Shown here: positions 19,072 to 28,553 of the stretch, one piece after another | How the letters are laid out: each line of letters starts with the position of its first letter | How positions within the stretch are numbered: the stretch's first letter is position 1 | Assembly (NCBI GenBank): GCA_041596515.1 | Contig: JBFHIJ010000010.1 | Coordinates: forward strand, 42,677-106,676 | Source: JBFHIJ01 sp041596515 | GTDB lineage: Bacteria > Bacteroidota > Ignavibacteria > Kapaibacteriales > UBA2268 | Direction of reading: 5' to 3' | Length of the DNA: 64,000 nt | Translations under genes and position numbers: made by a program | The notes under the pieces: model-generated | What the model was told of the DNA's origin: nothing | The model's database searches: none | Seen by the model: only the letters and a program-made list of their open reading frames with translations

Positions 19072-21609
19072 ATGCGAGCAAATTCTACTTTATCAAAGAT
19101 AACGATACATTTATTTTTTATCGTAATGCTATCATTTGCATTGCCTACTCATTTGTTTTCTCAGACTCAGCAAGTAGCTAATCACACAGACAAGTCCCTT
19201 TTTCAGGACGAATATGCGGAGCTTGATGAAGAAGGCGATGGCGAAGTTATTGAGGATGCTTTTGTACTTCAAACTTTAGAAAAGTCTAGACAAAAATACC
19301 TTAAAGCACTTATTCTAATCGAACGAGGCGACACTACTTCCGCAGCAAAATACTTTAATCAGGCTATTGAAGATTTAAATATAATTGCTTCATATCCTAA
19401 TATCGAAAAAAATGAAAACTTTACTGACTTAGCTCAGCTAATTATTGAAGATTACGAAAACTTTGTTGATGATCTTGATGATTTGGACGATGCGTCAAAC
19501 ATTTTCATTATCAGAGAAAAGCTTTTCCAAGAAATAGATACTTATGAAATCATTGATATTGACAAATTTCAGGCTCAAGCAGGTGTAGAACCTAAAAGCA
19601 CGCCGGGTTTTGTCCCACCGCCTGATTCATTGGAAGTACCAATGCCAATGAATGACTATGTAAAACGCAACATCGCTTTTTGGACAAATCCCAAAAGAGG
19701 TGTAAAACTGTTTTATAAAATTCTTTCCAGATCTTCTAAATATTTGCCTCTTATTCTGCGTATTGCTGAAGAAGAAGGTGTTCCTAAAGAAATCGCGTAT
19801 TTGTCTATTACCGAATCGGCTCTCAGGCCTGATGCTGTTTCCAGAGCTAAAGCTGTTGGACTTTGGCAATTTATGAGAGCTACAGGCGAAATGTACGGAC
19901 TAAATGACGCAGATGATTCTTATTGGGTAGACGAACGCAGAGATCCTGAAAAAGCTACTCGTGCAGCAATGCGTCATCTAAAAGATCTCTATGTAAGGTT
20001 TGGTAATTGGCATCTTGCATTTGCTGCTTATAATTGCGGTCAGGGTTGCGTTAGCAGAGCGATTAGACGATCAAGGATATCTAATCCTGATTTTTGGGAA
20101 TTAACTAAGTACCTTCCAAAAGAAACAAAATACTACGTCCCTTGGTACATTGCTACATCAATGATTGCTATGAACCCTGAAGCATATGGCTTCAATCTTG
20201 ATTCTGTTGAGTTTCAGGAAGAGTATACATACGACGTTTTCAAATTGCATGAACCAATAAATATGGCGGCTCTTGCAAAGTGTGCAAATATTTCTGTGGA
20301 AGAGCTTAAAGAGCTTAATCCTGAACTGATTAAAGCTACTACTCCTCCTGATTTACCTGAGTACAACTTAAAAATTCCTGCTAATTCGTACGCTCAGTTT
20401 GCAGTAAACTTTGACTCTTTAACTATTCAAGATAAACAGCCTTGGTTTGAGCATATTGTACAGCGAAGAGAATCTCTTCGCTCGCTGGCCAGGAAATATA
20501 AAGTATCAAGATATGACATAGCGGAACTTAATAATATTGAGCCCAGAGCTAGATTACAACGTAACTCAAGCATCAAAATACCACTTAACTTAGAAGTGGA
20601 CATGGATGAACTTGCCGCTGCATCAGGTGTTGGTGGCGAAGGTATTGACATTTATCACTATGTTAAAAGAGGCGAAACTCTTTCTTCTATAGCCAGAAAA
20701 CACGGTATCAGAATAACTGCTTTAAGGAACTTTAATAACATTTCTTACAGTAATGACAAAATACACCCCGGACAAAAATTAGTAATCGCTAAAGCTCCTC
20801 CAAAACGTAGCAAAGCCAAAAAAGCTGATGAAGTTGACTTGGCAGCAGTGAAACGCAAAAAAGAACAACAGAAAGCATTAGAGGCAAAAAAAGCTCAGGA
20901 AGAGGAACTGGCTTCTGCGGGTGCTGATGAAAACGAAGAAATAGATGAAGATTTAGATGAATCTGACAACGATGAATTAGCTTCTAATGATGACACTAAT
21001 GCTGATGATGAAAATATAGAAGAAGAATCAGATGATGATAATACAACTACTGAAGTAGAGCAAATAGCTCAACCTGTTGTCGTCAAGCATACTGTGAAAG
21101 GTGGAGAAAGTCTATATTCTATAAGTAAGTTATATGATGTTTCAGTGGAGGTTATCACTTCAGATAATAGAATTAGAAACAATCATATCTATCCTAATCA
21201 GATTTTGAAAATCAGAACAAATGCAGAAGACATGGCTAATGCCTCTTCTAAATCTAAAGCAAGTGCTGCTAAACCAAAGATGATTGTGCATAAAGTTCGT
21301 CGCGGTCAATCTTTAGGTCTTATAGCTCAAAGATATGGTGTTAATAAATCACAGATAAGACAGTGGAACCCCGACAAAGTATCAGGTAATACTATTTATT
21401 CCGGTTCCAAATTAAAAATCTATCCTGACGATTCTTACAAAGGCAGTACTAAATCTAACAGTACTCCTGTATATTATTCAGTAAGAAAATATGATACCTT
21501 AGCAAAAATTGCAAGAAAATATGGCGTTTCGGTACGTCATCTCCAAAAGATGAATAAGAATCTTAACCCAACAAGAATGCAAATTGGCGATAAAATAAGA
21601 GTTCAATAA
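19072..21609 (+). CDS. mltD: Membrane-bound lytic murein transglycosylase D with five LysM domains
   Basis: 845 residues. A signal segment (about 8-30) lacks a lipobox. The goose-lysozyme-type SLT domain (about 215-360) has catalytic Glu248 in YLSITESALRP, with AVGLWQFM and AAYNCG following. A degenerate LysM-like stretch (about 385-440) precedes five LysM repeats starting near 460, 528, 671, 738 and 800. An acidic, low-complexity linker (about 585-665, rich in Asp/Glu and Lys) separates the second and third repeats. The enzyme cleaves peptidoglycan glycan strands to anhydro-muropeptides, and LysM binds GlcNAc-containing chains. It is longer than the E. coli enzyme (about 450 residues) because of the extra LysM units. 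Confidence 0.93.
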   Translation: MRANSTLSKITIHLFFIVMLSFALPTHLFSQTQQVANHTDKSLFQDEYAELDEEGDGEVIEDAFVLQTLEKSRQKYLKALILIERGDTTSAAKYFNQAIEDLNIIASYPNIEKNENFTDLAQLIIEDYENFVDDLDDLDDASNIFIIREKLFQEIDTYEIIDIDKFQAQAGVEPKSTPGFVPPPDSLEVPMPMNDYVKRNIAFWTNPKRGVKLFYKILSRSSKYLPLILRIAEEEGVPKEIAYLSITESALRPDAVSRAKAVGLWQFMRATGEMYGLNDADDSYWVDERRDPEKATRAAMRHLKDLYVRFGNWHLAFAAYNCGQGCVSRAIRRSRISNPDFWELTKYLPKETKYYVPWYIATSMIAMNPEAYGFNLDSVEFQEEYTYDVFKLHEPINMAALAKCANISVEELKELNPELIKATTPPDLPEYNLKIPANSYAQFAVNFDSLTIQDKQPWFEHIVQRRESLRSLARKYKVSRYDIAELNNIEPRARLQRNSSIKIPLNLEVDMDELAAASGVGGEGIDIYHYVKRGETLSSIARKHGIRITALRNFNNISYSNDKIHPGQKLVIAKAPPKRSKAKKADEVDLAAVKRKKEQQKALEAKKAQEEELASAGADENEEIDEDLDESDNDELASNDDTNADDENIEEESDDDNTTTEVEQIAQPVVVKHTVKGGESLYSISKLYDVSVEVITSDNRIRNNHIYPNQILKIRTNAEDMANASSKSKASAAKPKMIVHKVRRGQSLGLIAQRYGVNKSQIRQWNPDKVSGNTIYSGSKLKIYPDDSYKGSTKSNSTPVYYSVRKYDTLAKIARKYGVSVRHLQKMNKNLNPTRMQIGDKIRVQ

Positions 21610-21686
21610 TTGATTGTTTTGAATAAAAGTAATTAGTTGGGACGGCAGATTTGTCGTTCCATCTTTGTTTAAAGGATACTCATACG

Positions 21687-22664
21687 ATGAAAATAATATT
21701 AGTTCAGCTTGGCAGAATTGGAGATATGATACTTCTAACACCCGCTATCAAAGCTCTAAAGCAGAAGTTCCCCGATGCAAAAATTGATATTCTTGCCGGT
21801 AGGCATAACTATTATGCACTATCAAACAATCCGAATATTAACAATATTATCATCTACGAAAAAACCCCGTTAAAGCTATTCTATATCATATTAAAGCTTC
21901 GACAGAACAAATATGATTATTATATAGATCCCAAAGATCATAAATCGTCTGAGAGTACTATTTTTGCCAGATTGGCTCGAGCTACTACAAAAATTGGTTT
22001 AAATCAGCCGGGAACTAAGATTTTTGATATTAGTTTGCCTTCTGAAAAGGAGAATGCAACTCTTCATTTTACTCAAAGAGCCTTTATCCCTTTTAAAGAA
22101 TTGGATATGGAAATACCAACCAATATCCCCACTCCGGATTTATATCAGGAAACAAACTCAATAGAATACGTAAATCAATATTTAAAAGATAAAGCTTTAT
22201 CTTATTTTTACGTACTTAACCTTTCTGCAAGCATGGAGCACAAAATGTGGGATACAGAAAACTGGATTAAGCTATTTCGAGAATTCCCCGATTTACAGAA
22301 ACAAACTGTATTATCTTATGCACCACCCGAAAAGGAAAAAGCAACTCAGCTTCTGGCACAGTGCCCTGACATACACAATTTCAAATCCAGAAGTTTAAAC
22401 GATGCTATTTCACTGATTGCAAAATCAAAACTTCTTATTTCTCCTGACACGGCAATGGTACATGTAGCCGCTGCATTTAATATTCCTTTGTTAGGGCTTT
22501 ACAGCGGTTTAGACGACTTCTATGCCAAGTTCTTTGCAGCTTGCTCTACTAAAGAAATAGTAAGGGCAGAAAAGGGAGATTACGGAATTAAATCTATCCA
22601 ATATAAAGATGTAAAACTAGCGATGGCTAACATTTTAAACAAGATAAATAGGCAATATCAATGA
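21687..22664 (+). CDS. Glycosyltransferase family 9 (heptosyltransferase-like)
   Basis: 325 residues from the ATG at 21687, which has an AAAGGA ribosome-binding site and gives the family start MKIILVQLGRIGDMILLTPA. The N-terminal G-x-I-G-D-x-(I/L)-x-(T/L)-P motif and the C-terminal SPDTAMVHVAAAFNIPLLGLY segment are typical of GT9 enzymes that add heptose or similar sugars to the LPS core. The acceptor is unknown. Its stop overlaps the start of the next gene (ATGA), so the two are translationally coupled. Confidence 0.9.
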   Translation: MKIILVQLGRIGDMILLTPAIKALKQKFPDAKIDILAGRHNYYALSNNPNINNIIIYEKTPLKLFYIILKLRQNKYDYYIDPKDHKSSESTIFARLARATTKIGLNQPGTKIFDISLPSEKENATLHFTQRAFIPFKELDMEIPTNIPTPDLYQETNSIEYVNQYLKDKALSYFYVLNLSASMEHKMWDTENWIKLFREFPDLQKQTVLSYAPPEKEKATQLLAQCPDIHNFKSRSLNDAISLIAKSKLLISPDTAMVHVAAAFNIPLLGLYSGLDDFYAKFFAACSTKEIVRAEKGDYGIKSIQYKDVKLAMANILNKINRQYQ

Positions 22665-23410
22665 TAATTAAATCCGGTAAGTTTGCAGAAAAAGTTATCC
22701 AAAACGAATTTGAATTTGTAGATCATAGCTATAATACCGGCAAGTTCAATATGGATTTTGATGTTCAGTATACAAAAGCCGTCGAAGCCGGCACCAAAAA
22801 ACCCATATTCCGTCTTTATGGTTGGACTCCTTGGTGCCTCAGTTTGGGAGCGAATCAAAAAGAAGATGAAATCGACAGTGCAAAGTGTGAGAAACTTGGC
22901 TTTGACATAGTTCGTAGACCTACGGGTGGCAGAGCAGTGCTGCATGCTAATGAAATTACTTATTCCGTCATAATGCCACTACCTTATGGCATGACTGTGC
23001 AAGATGTTTATAGAGAAATTCATACACTATTTGTGGATAGTTTCAGTAAACTTGGAGCTGATTTAGACTTCCAAAAGTCGCAACCTGATTTCAAGGATTT
23101 TTACTCGCGCGAATCAGTTTCTGTTTCGTGCTTTGCAAGCTCAGCAAGATATGAAATAATGAAAGATGGTAAGAAATTAGTAGGTTCAGCTCAGAGACTA
23201 TTTGGAGGCACTCTGCTTCAGCATGGCTCGATACTCATAGGTGCAGGACACGAAAAGTTAGCTGATATAGCAAATGTAAAGAGCGAAAACAAAAGAGAAG
23301 TCCTAAGAAAATATATTTCAGATCATAGCACCACACTTAGCGAAGTTGCAGCTCGTCCGATAACTTATACGGAATGTGCTCGTATTATAGAAGAAACCAT
23401 TATATTATAA
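22661..23410 (+). CDS. Octanoyl/lipoyl transferase of the LplA-LipB-LipM family
   Basis: 249 residues. It has the family core RRPTGGRAVLH (about 85-95) and, later, SCFASSARYEI with Cys157 and GKKLVGSAQR with Lys172. The Cys followed by ...YEI...GKKLVGSAQ is the LipM (octanoyl-ACP:GcvH octanoyltransferase) pattern, where this Cys is the acyl nucleophile, rather than that of true ligase LplA. I therefore favour LipM. It would start lipoic acid attachment to 2-oxoacid dehydrogenases or GcvH. The start overlaps the GT9 stop. Confidence 0.82.
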   Translation: MIIKSGKFAEKVIQNEFEFVDHSYNTGKFNMDFDVQYTKAVEAGTKKPIFRLYGWTPWCLSLGANQKEDEIDSAKCEKLGFDIVRRPTGGRAVLHANEITYSVIMPLPYGMTVQDVYREIHTLFVDSFSKLGADLDFQKSQPDFKDFYSRESVSVSCFASSARYEIMKDGKKLVGSAQRLFGGTLLQHGSILIGAGHEKLADIANVKSENKREVLRKYISDHSTTLSEVAARPITYTECARIIEETIIL

Positions 23411-23447
23411 TTCTTTTCTGATAAATGACACCTTAGGATGAAGTAAG

Positions 23448-23675
23448 ATGATAAAGTTTCTGATGATATTGCTTGGTATCTTTTTGGTTATTTTCCTTGC
23501 TATCGGCTGGATAATAAAGAAAGTAAAAAGCCTCTTTATGCCTTTTCAACAACAATCTACAGGCTCTTCCCATCAGTCGGCCTCTCAGCAAAAGCAACAT
23601 ACCGAACCTAGTGTTATCTATAAAAAGGATGACGTAGTAGTGATGAAAGGTGATGCGGGTAAAAAGAATAAATAA
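23448..23675 (+). CDS. Small DUF4834-like single-pass membrane protein
   Basis: 75 residues: one hydrophobic segment (about 3-22), a basic KKVKSLF juxtamembrane stretch, a Gln/Ser-rich linker, and a charged tail with VIYKKDDVVVMKGDAGKK. The layout resembles the DUF4834 family of Bacteroidota. It lies between the LipM-like gene and ppx, nine bases before the latter, so it is likely in the same transcript. Function unknown. Confidence 0.65.
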   Translation: MIKFLMILLGIFLVIFLAIGWIIKKVKSLFMPFQQQSTGSSHQSASQQKQHTEPSVIYKKDDVVVMKGDAGKKNK

Positions 23676-23684
23676 GGATTTATT

Positions 23685-25238
23685 ATGGTAAACAAAAGTC
23701 AACTTATTGCCGCTATTGATATGGGGACTAACTCATTTCACATGGTGATAGCCACTGTAGATAATAAAGGGATGCTTAGCATTAAAAGCCGTGATAAAGA
23801 AATGGTCAGATTAGGCTCCAGTGGCGGCGATATGAAATACCTCCAACCTGATGCAATTAGGCGCGGAGTAAACACTCTAAAAAACTTTACTGAGTTAGCT
23901 AAATCTATTGGAGCAGACGTTTTTGCAGTTGCTACCAGCGCAACCAGAGAAGCAATAAATAAAGATGAATTTTTAGAGAAAGTTAAAAGTGAAGCCGGAA
24001 TTGAAGTAGAAGTTATTTCTGGCTTGGAAGAAGCCAGATTAATTTATATTGGTGCGTTGCACGCTCTGCCTATTTACGATACTAAAGCACTCATGATTGA
24101 TATTGGAGGGGGCAGCACTGAAACTGTAGTAGGCCTGAAAGGAGAAATGCTTTTTGCAAATAGCCAAAAACTCGGTGCAATTAGAATGACAAAAGCTTTC
24201 TTCCCTGATGGAGATACCACCCCTAACCAAATAGAAGCCTGCAGAAAATATATTAGAGGCGTTTGGTCTACCAAACTTAAAATGATAAAGCAAACCGGCT
24301 TCAATAAAGTAATAGGCACATCGGGTACTATACAAACTCTCGCCGCGATGGCTCTTGCTGACAATAACGAACCTGTACCTGAAATTCTAAATGGAATTTC
24401 TATAAAAACTGCAGATATTCTAAAAGTTATTCAAAATATCATCAAAGCAAAAAACAGCAAAAACCGTATGCACCTCCCGGGTATGGAAGCAAAAAGAGCA
24501 GATATTATCCTTGGTGGTGCTTTAATATTAGAGCAAATAATTGAAGAACTAAATATTGAAAAAATTATTATTTCTGCTTATGCTCTTCGCGAAGGCATAG
24601 TATTTGACAAACACAGTAAAAAAATCAATAATGATAGCTTTGGGCATTTAACTCACCTACGATATGAAACTATTAAAAATCTTTGCTCACACTTCCGAAT
24701 AGACCAAGTGCATGCTGAGCATGTGAGAGCCACCGCATTAAAAATATTTGACGATTTAAAGAGTTATCACGGACTGCACTCTAAAGATAGAGAGCTACTG
24801 GAAGCTGCGGCTATGCTCCATGATGTTGGTTACCATATTTCACATGACGGTCACCACAAGCATAGTTACTACATTCTTCAAAACTGTATGATGCCGGGCT
24901 TTACTAATGCAGAAGCTGAGTTAATCGCAAATATTGCTCGCTATCACAGGAAAAGTCATCCTAAACGCAAACACACAGGCTTTGCAAGCCTTACGCCCGA
25001 AAAGCAAGCTACCGTCAGAACACTTAGTGGCATCTTAAGAATTGCCGAGGGTATAGATAGAAGGCAATTGCAAATAGTAAAAGATGTAGAAGCAAAACTC
25101 GAAAATGGTAAAATCAATATCTCCCTGTTTGCGCATAAAGATAAAATATTACCGGATATTGAGTTGTGGGGTGCCGGTAGAAGGAAGATGCTATTAGAAG
25201 AAGCCATGGGCTTAGATGTTAATTTTGACCTAGTATAA
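23685..25238 (+). CDS. Ppx/GppA-type exopolyphosphatase with C-terminal HD domain
   Basis: 517 residues. The N-terminal actin-like fold (about 1-310) has IDMGTNSFHMVIA (phosphate-binding 1) and MIDIGGGSTE (phosphate-binding 2), plus the Glu-rich GLEEARLIY helix. The C-terminal helical HD domain (about 320-517) has LHDVGYHISHDGHHKHS. The full-length form hydrolyses polyphosphate and/or pppGpp. Which substrate applies here cannot be told. An AAGGATT ribosome-binding site precedes the ATG. Confidence 0.92.
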   Translation: MVNKSQLIAAIDMGTNSFHMVIATVDNKGMLSIKSRDKEMVRLGSSGGDMKYLQPDAIRRGVNTLKNFTELAKSIGADVFAVATSATREAINKDEFLEKVKSEAGIEVEVISGLEEARLIYIGALHALPIYDTKALMIDIGGGSTETVVGLKGEMLFANSQKLGAIRMTKAFFPDGDTTPNQIEACRKYIRGVWSTKLKMIKQTGFNKVIGTSGTIQTLAAMALADNNEPVPEILNGISIKTADILKVIQNIIKAKNSKNRMHLPGMEAKRADIILGGALILEQIIEELNIEKIIISAYALREGIVFDKHSKKINNDSFGHLTHLRYETIKNLCSHFRIDQVHAEHVRATALKIFDDLKSYHGLHSKDRELLEAAAMLHDVGYHISHDGHHKHSYYILQNCMMPGFTNAEAELIANIARYHRKSHPKRKHTGFASLTPEKQATVRTLSGILRIAEGIDRRQLQIVKDVEAKLENGKINISLFAHKDKILPDIELWGAGRRKMLLEEAMGLDVNFDLV

Positions 25239-25241
25239 ACC

Positions 25242-25410
25242 TGGATTTGTCATTAGGTGCAATCATGGTGCTGTAAATGATCGTAGAACCAATGAGCATG
25301 CTTGCTTCCTCTGCAAGAAAATATTACGTAATTGCTTATTGAACAAGGGGTTTCAACCCCTTGCTATGCTATGACTTTAGAGATATTTTATCTTTTCAAA
25401 TGACATTTTT
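25242..25410 (-). repeat. Dispersed intergenic repeat, copy B
   Basis: Reverse-complement match to copy A at 16054-16219. Its centre is a perfect hairpin CAAGGGGTT / AACCCCTTG (25344-25363). In copy A the same stem differs by bases that keep pairing (G-U or Watson-Crick), which suggests the hairpin is under selection. The copy starts right after the ppx stop and ends 13 bases before the terminator at 25423. Confidence 0.8.
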
Positions 25411-25422
25411 AGATTAATGTAT

Positions 25423-25450
25423 AAAAGGGCGAATCGTCTCCGCCCTTTTT
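25423..25450. terminator. Bidirectional intrinsic terminator
   Basis: AAAAGGGCG (25423-25431) and CGCCCTTTT (25441-25449) form a stem with A and T tracts on both sides. It serves the plus-strand ppx transcript and the minus-strand YbjQ/small-ORF transcript, whose genes converge here. Confidence 0.85.
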
Positions 25451-25453
25451 CCT

Positions 25454-25588
25454 CTAACTTCGTCTATCTTCAAATGTCTCTTCCGATTTAGCTCTGATTC
25501 TCTTAACAATAAGATAAATTATTATTCCTAAAGTGATTGCTCCAAAGGCTATATAGCCTAAAATCACAAGTACAGGTAAAAGTGACAT
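25454..25588 (-). CDS. 44-residue small membrane protein
   Basis: An open frame starts at the ATG complementary to 25586-25588 and ends just before the terminator. The product is MSLLPVLVILGYIAFGAITL, then a further hydrophobic stretch to about residue 28, then a charged tail ending in EDRRS. It has one membrane helix, with a basic KRIRAK tail that should face the cytoplasm. It begins six bases after the stop of the YbjQ gene, so the two share a transcript. No family recognised. Confidence 0.55.
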   Translation of the reverse strand: MSLLPVLVILGYIAFGAITLGIIIYLIVKRIRAKSEETFEDRRS

Positions 25589-25594
25589 TATTTC

Positions 25595-25912
25595 CTACTT
25601 TTTCAGTTTAACAGCAGTTCCATAAGCTAAAATTTCAGCAGCTCCCTGCATTACTGCAGAAGTAGTAAATCTTACATTTAAGATAGCGTCCGCACCCAAC
25701 CTTTCTGCATCTTCTACCATCCGCTCCATAGCTTGCTCCCTTGCGTCAGCAAGCAGTTTGGTGTAGTTTGATATTTCACCTCCTACCACATTTTTAAGTC
25801 CTGCCATAAAATCACTGCCGATATTTCTAGCGCGAACTGTACTGCCTCTGACTATGCCTAAATACTCCGAAATTTCCTGAGCGGTATAATCGTTTGTGTT
25901 TGTTAAAATCAT
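25595..25912 (-). CDS. YbjQ-family (heavy-metal-binding-domain-like) protein
   Basis: 105 residues from the ATG at 25912, chosen because GGGAT precedes it at normal spacing; a TTG 15 bases upstream is the alternative. The sequence EYLGIVRGSTVRARNIGSDFMAGLKNVVGGE...YTKLLADAREQAM...ERLGADAILNVRF follows the YbjQ family closely. These proteins form pentameric rings, and their function is not known. It lies between the thiolase gene (upstream) and the 44-residue gene. Confidence 0.88.
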   Translation of the reverse strand: MILTNTNDYTAQEISEYLGIVRGSTVRARNIGSDFMAGLKNVVGGEISNYTKLLADAREQAMERMVEDAERLGADAILNVRFTTSAVMQGAAEILAYGTAVKLKK

Positions 25913-25941
25913 TGTATCAAATCCCAATCTATATTAAGTAA

Positions 25942-27117
25942 TCAGTCAATATTTTCAATTAATAAAGCTACTGCTTCTCCACCTCCGATGCACAAAGATG
26001 CCATACCATATTTCTTATTTCTTTGCTTTAAAGCGTAAATCAAAGTAGTCAAGACTCTGGCTCCTGAGGCTCCAATAGGATGGCCAAGAGAAATAGCTCC
26101 ACCATTGACATTGATTTTTTCAAAAGGAATATTTAGCTTTCTTGCTCCTATAATAGAAACAGAAGCAAATGCCTCATTTATTTCAAATAAATCTATGTCT
26201 TCTATGGCTATGCCGGCTTTCGCACTTGCCTTTTTCATCGCTTCTACAGGAGCAGTGGTAAACCATTCCGGTTCTTGTGCGTGAGTAGCATAGGCTATAA
26301 TCTTTGCTATTGGTTTTTTGTTATTTTTACTTACAAAACTATCAGAAGCAAGTACCAAAGCTGAAGCACCATCATCTACTGAAGAAGCATTGGCTGCTGT
26401 TACAGTCCCATCTTTCTTAAATACGGGTTTTAGATTAGGAAGTTTCTCAAAGTTAACTTTTGAAGGCTCTTCATCTGAATCTACTGTGATACTACCTTTT
26501 CTTGTTGCTATATCTATAGGCACTATTTCATCTTCAAACAATCCGGTTTCCTGTGCTTTGATTGCACGTTTGTAGCTACTTATTGCAAAATCATCCTGAT
26601 CCTTACGGGTAATATTGCACTCTGCTGCACATAGTTCGCCTGCTATCCCCATGTGAAACTTATTATACACATCCCACAAGCCATCATTCACCATAGAATC
26701 TACAAGCTCGCCATTACCCATTCGGTATCCTGTTCGTGCTTTCGGAAGAATATACGGGGCATTAGACATTGACTCTTGCCCTCCGGCAACGACAACATCA
26801 GACTCACCTAATCTAATAGACTGATCAGCAAGCATAACCGCTTTTAAGCCACTACCACATACTTTATTTATGGTCATACATGGCACATGATAAGGCAAAC
26901 CTGCATAAACTGCAGCCTGCCTCGCCGGAGCCTGCCCAACTCCTGCTGTCAGTACATTCCCCATGATTACTTCGCTGACCTGTGACTTATCAACTCCTGC
27001 TTGAGCCATAGCGGCTTCGATTGCTTTTGCTCCAAGTTCAGGAGCAGATAGAGCAGATAGAGAACCCATAAATGCACCAATTGGTGTTCTTTTTGCTGAC
27101 AATATATAAGTAGTCAT
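25942..27117 (-). CDS. Acetyl-CoA C-acetyltransferase (thiolase)
   Basis: 391 residues from the ATG at 27117, which has an AAGGATG ribosome-binding site; a longer start at 27150 is less likely. Catalytic residues of the thiolase fold are Cys87 (NKVCGSG), His346 (SLGHPIGASG) and Cys376 (SLCIGGG). NEAFA is also present. The length and residues fit the biosynthetic/degradative AtoB-type that interconverts acetyl-CoA and acetoacetyl-CoA. No partner enzymes of beta-oxidation or PHB synthesis lie beside it, so its pathway is open. Confidence 0.93.
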   Translation of the reverse strand: MTTYILSAKRTPIGAFMGSLSALSAPELGAKAIEAAMAQAGVDKSQVSEVIMGNVLTAGVGQAPARQAAVYAGLPYHVPCMTINKVCGSGLKAVMLADQSIRLGESDVVVAGGQESMSNAPYILPKARTGYRMGNGELVDSMVNDGLWDVYNKFHMGIAGELCAAECNITRKDQDDFAISSYKRAIKAQETGLFEDEIVPIDIATRKGSITVDSDEEPSKVNFEKLPNLKPVFKKDGTVTAANASSVDDGASALVLASDSFVSKNNKKPIAKIIAYATHAQEPEWFTTAPVEAMKKASAKAGIAIEDIDLFEINEAFASVSIIGARKLNIPFEKINVNGGAISLGHPIGASGARVLTTLIYALKQRNKKYGMASLCIGGGEAVALLIENID

Positions 27118-27378
27118 TATTTTCATCCTTAAGATAATTAAAGGTAACAATTCTTATAAATACGGAACTAAGGAAATGATATTTTCCATAGATAAGCAAA
27201 TAAGTACTTGAATCAATTGATTTTTTTATTCTTTATATCTATTGACAAATAAAGACTTAGCTAATATTACTGTTTTATCAGCAAATATTATCTTATATTA
27301 GTTGAAGCTTCTTCTTTAATTTTTCAAATAACTGTTTTATATTTGCTTGTTGCAGTGTAACACATTATATAATGAGAT

Positions 27379-28014
27379 ATGAAAATAGTTCAAATAGAAG
27401 CCGGTCCACTGATGAATAATGCTTTTATAGCATACTGCGAAGAAACAAAAATTGCAGCAGCCATAGATGTACCGTTGGATAGTAAAAATATATTTATGGA
27501 TGAAATCCATAGAGAAAGCCTTGATTTAAAATATATTTTATTGACTCATTCGCATTTTGATCATATTGGTAACTGTGCTGAGCTAAAAGCAGAAACAGAT
27601 GCAACTGTTTATATTCACAAGGCAGATGCTTATCGACTAGAAAATCCAAATCAGCATACAATTATTACAATGCCGGATATAGAAGGTGTTAATGATTTTG
27701 AATATTTAACTGATGGCACGACTATTGCAATTGGAAATATTGTATTAGAAGTAGTGCATACTCCGGGACACACCGAAGGTAGCGTCTGCTTCGTTAGTAA
27801 AGAAAGTAGAATTATTTTTTCCGGCGATACTTTATTTAGAGAATCTGTCGGCAGATGTGATTTACCGGGTGGAGACATGAACACTCTGATGGAATCTATT
27901 AAAACCAAACTGATGAACATGGAAGATGACTTTAAAGTCCTACCCGGGCACGGTCCTTTCTCATCTATTGGAATGGAAAAACAATACAACCAGTTTAGAG
28001 CAAATTTTTTATGA
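27379..28014 (+). CDS. Metallo-beta-lactamase-fold hydrolase (glyoxalase II-like)
   Basis: 211 residues. The metal motif is H57-x-H59-x-D61-H62 (LTHSHFDHIGN), then His in VVHTPGHTEG, Asp in FSGDTLF and His in LPGHG. It lacks the long C-terminal helical domain of true GloB, so it belongs to the short YcbL-like group of thioester hydrolases. The substrate is unknown. The stop overlaps the lptE-like start (ATGATAA), implying co-translation. Confidence 0.87.
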   Translation: MKIVQIEAGPLMNNAFIAYCEETKIAAAIDVPLDSKNIFMDEIHRESLDLKYILLTHSHFDHIGNCAELKAETDATVYIHKADAYRLENPNQHTIITMPDIEGVNDFEYLTDGTTIAIGNIVLEVVHTPGHTEGSVCFVSKESRIIFSGDTLFRESVGRCDLPGGDMNTLMESIKTKLMNMEDDFKVLPGHGPFSSIGMEKQYNQFRANFL

Positions 28015-28499
28015 TAAAAGCTATAATATTATCATTATTTTTGTTCTCGTTCGGTTGTTCGTATTCCTTCAAAGGAGGTTCGGTTCCGGAACATTTAAAA
28101 ACCGTATACATTGCTCCGGTTATTGATAATAGCAATTACGGTAATCCAACGTATATTACTGATTTAAGTAATAAAATAGTTGATGAAATAAGATCTGATA
28201 ATTCGCTCAATATTGTAGATGTTGGCGGTGATTCCAGATTAGAAGTTACTATTACTTCCATCAACGAAAGGACTACTTCTGTTTCTGCCAGCGAAATTGA
28301 GCAAGACAGAAAGGTTGTCGTTTCTTGCAAAGCAGTTTTTACTGATAAAATCAATAACAAGATTCTATTAGAAAAAAGCTTTAGTAAGGATCGATTTTTT
28401 GATGTAAACCAAGTCCCTGATAGTCGCGATGAAGCTATCGGAGAGATAATCATAGAATTATCCGAGGAAATTATATTCGCGATTGTTTCGGGCTGGTAG
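28011..28499 (+). CDS. lptE: LptE-like LPS-assembly lipoprotein
   Basis: 162 residues. The lipoprotein signal ends FSFGC (Cys16) followed by SYSFKGGSVPEHLKTVYIAPVID. The C-S/G-Y-S-F-K-G opening and the small alpha/beta fold are the pattern of the LptE family in Bacteroidota and relatives, where LptE plugs the LptD barrel that inserts LPS into the outer membrane. It follows the MBL hydrolase with a four-base overlap. No lptD is in the window. Confidence 0.8.
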   Translation: MIKAIILSLFLFSFGCSYSFKGGSVPEHLKTVYIAPVIDNSNYGNPTYITDLSNKIVDEIRSDNSLNIVDVGGDSRLEVTITSINERTTSVSASEIEQDRKVVVSCKAVFTDKINNKILLEKSFSKDRFFDVNQVPDSRDEAIGEIIIELSEEIIFAIVSGW

Positions 28500-28553
28500 C
28501 AGTTTTTTTTTCAAGGGGTTGTTTGTTAATTAAGGGTGAGATGATCTCAGCCT

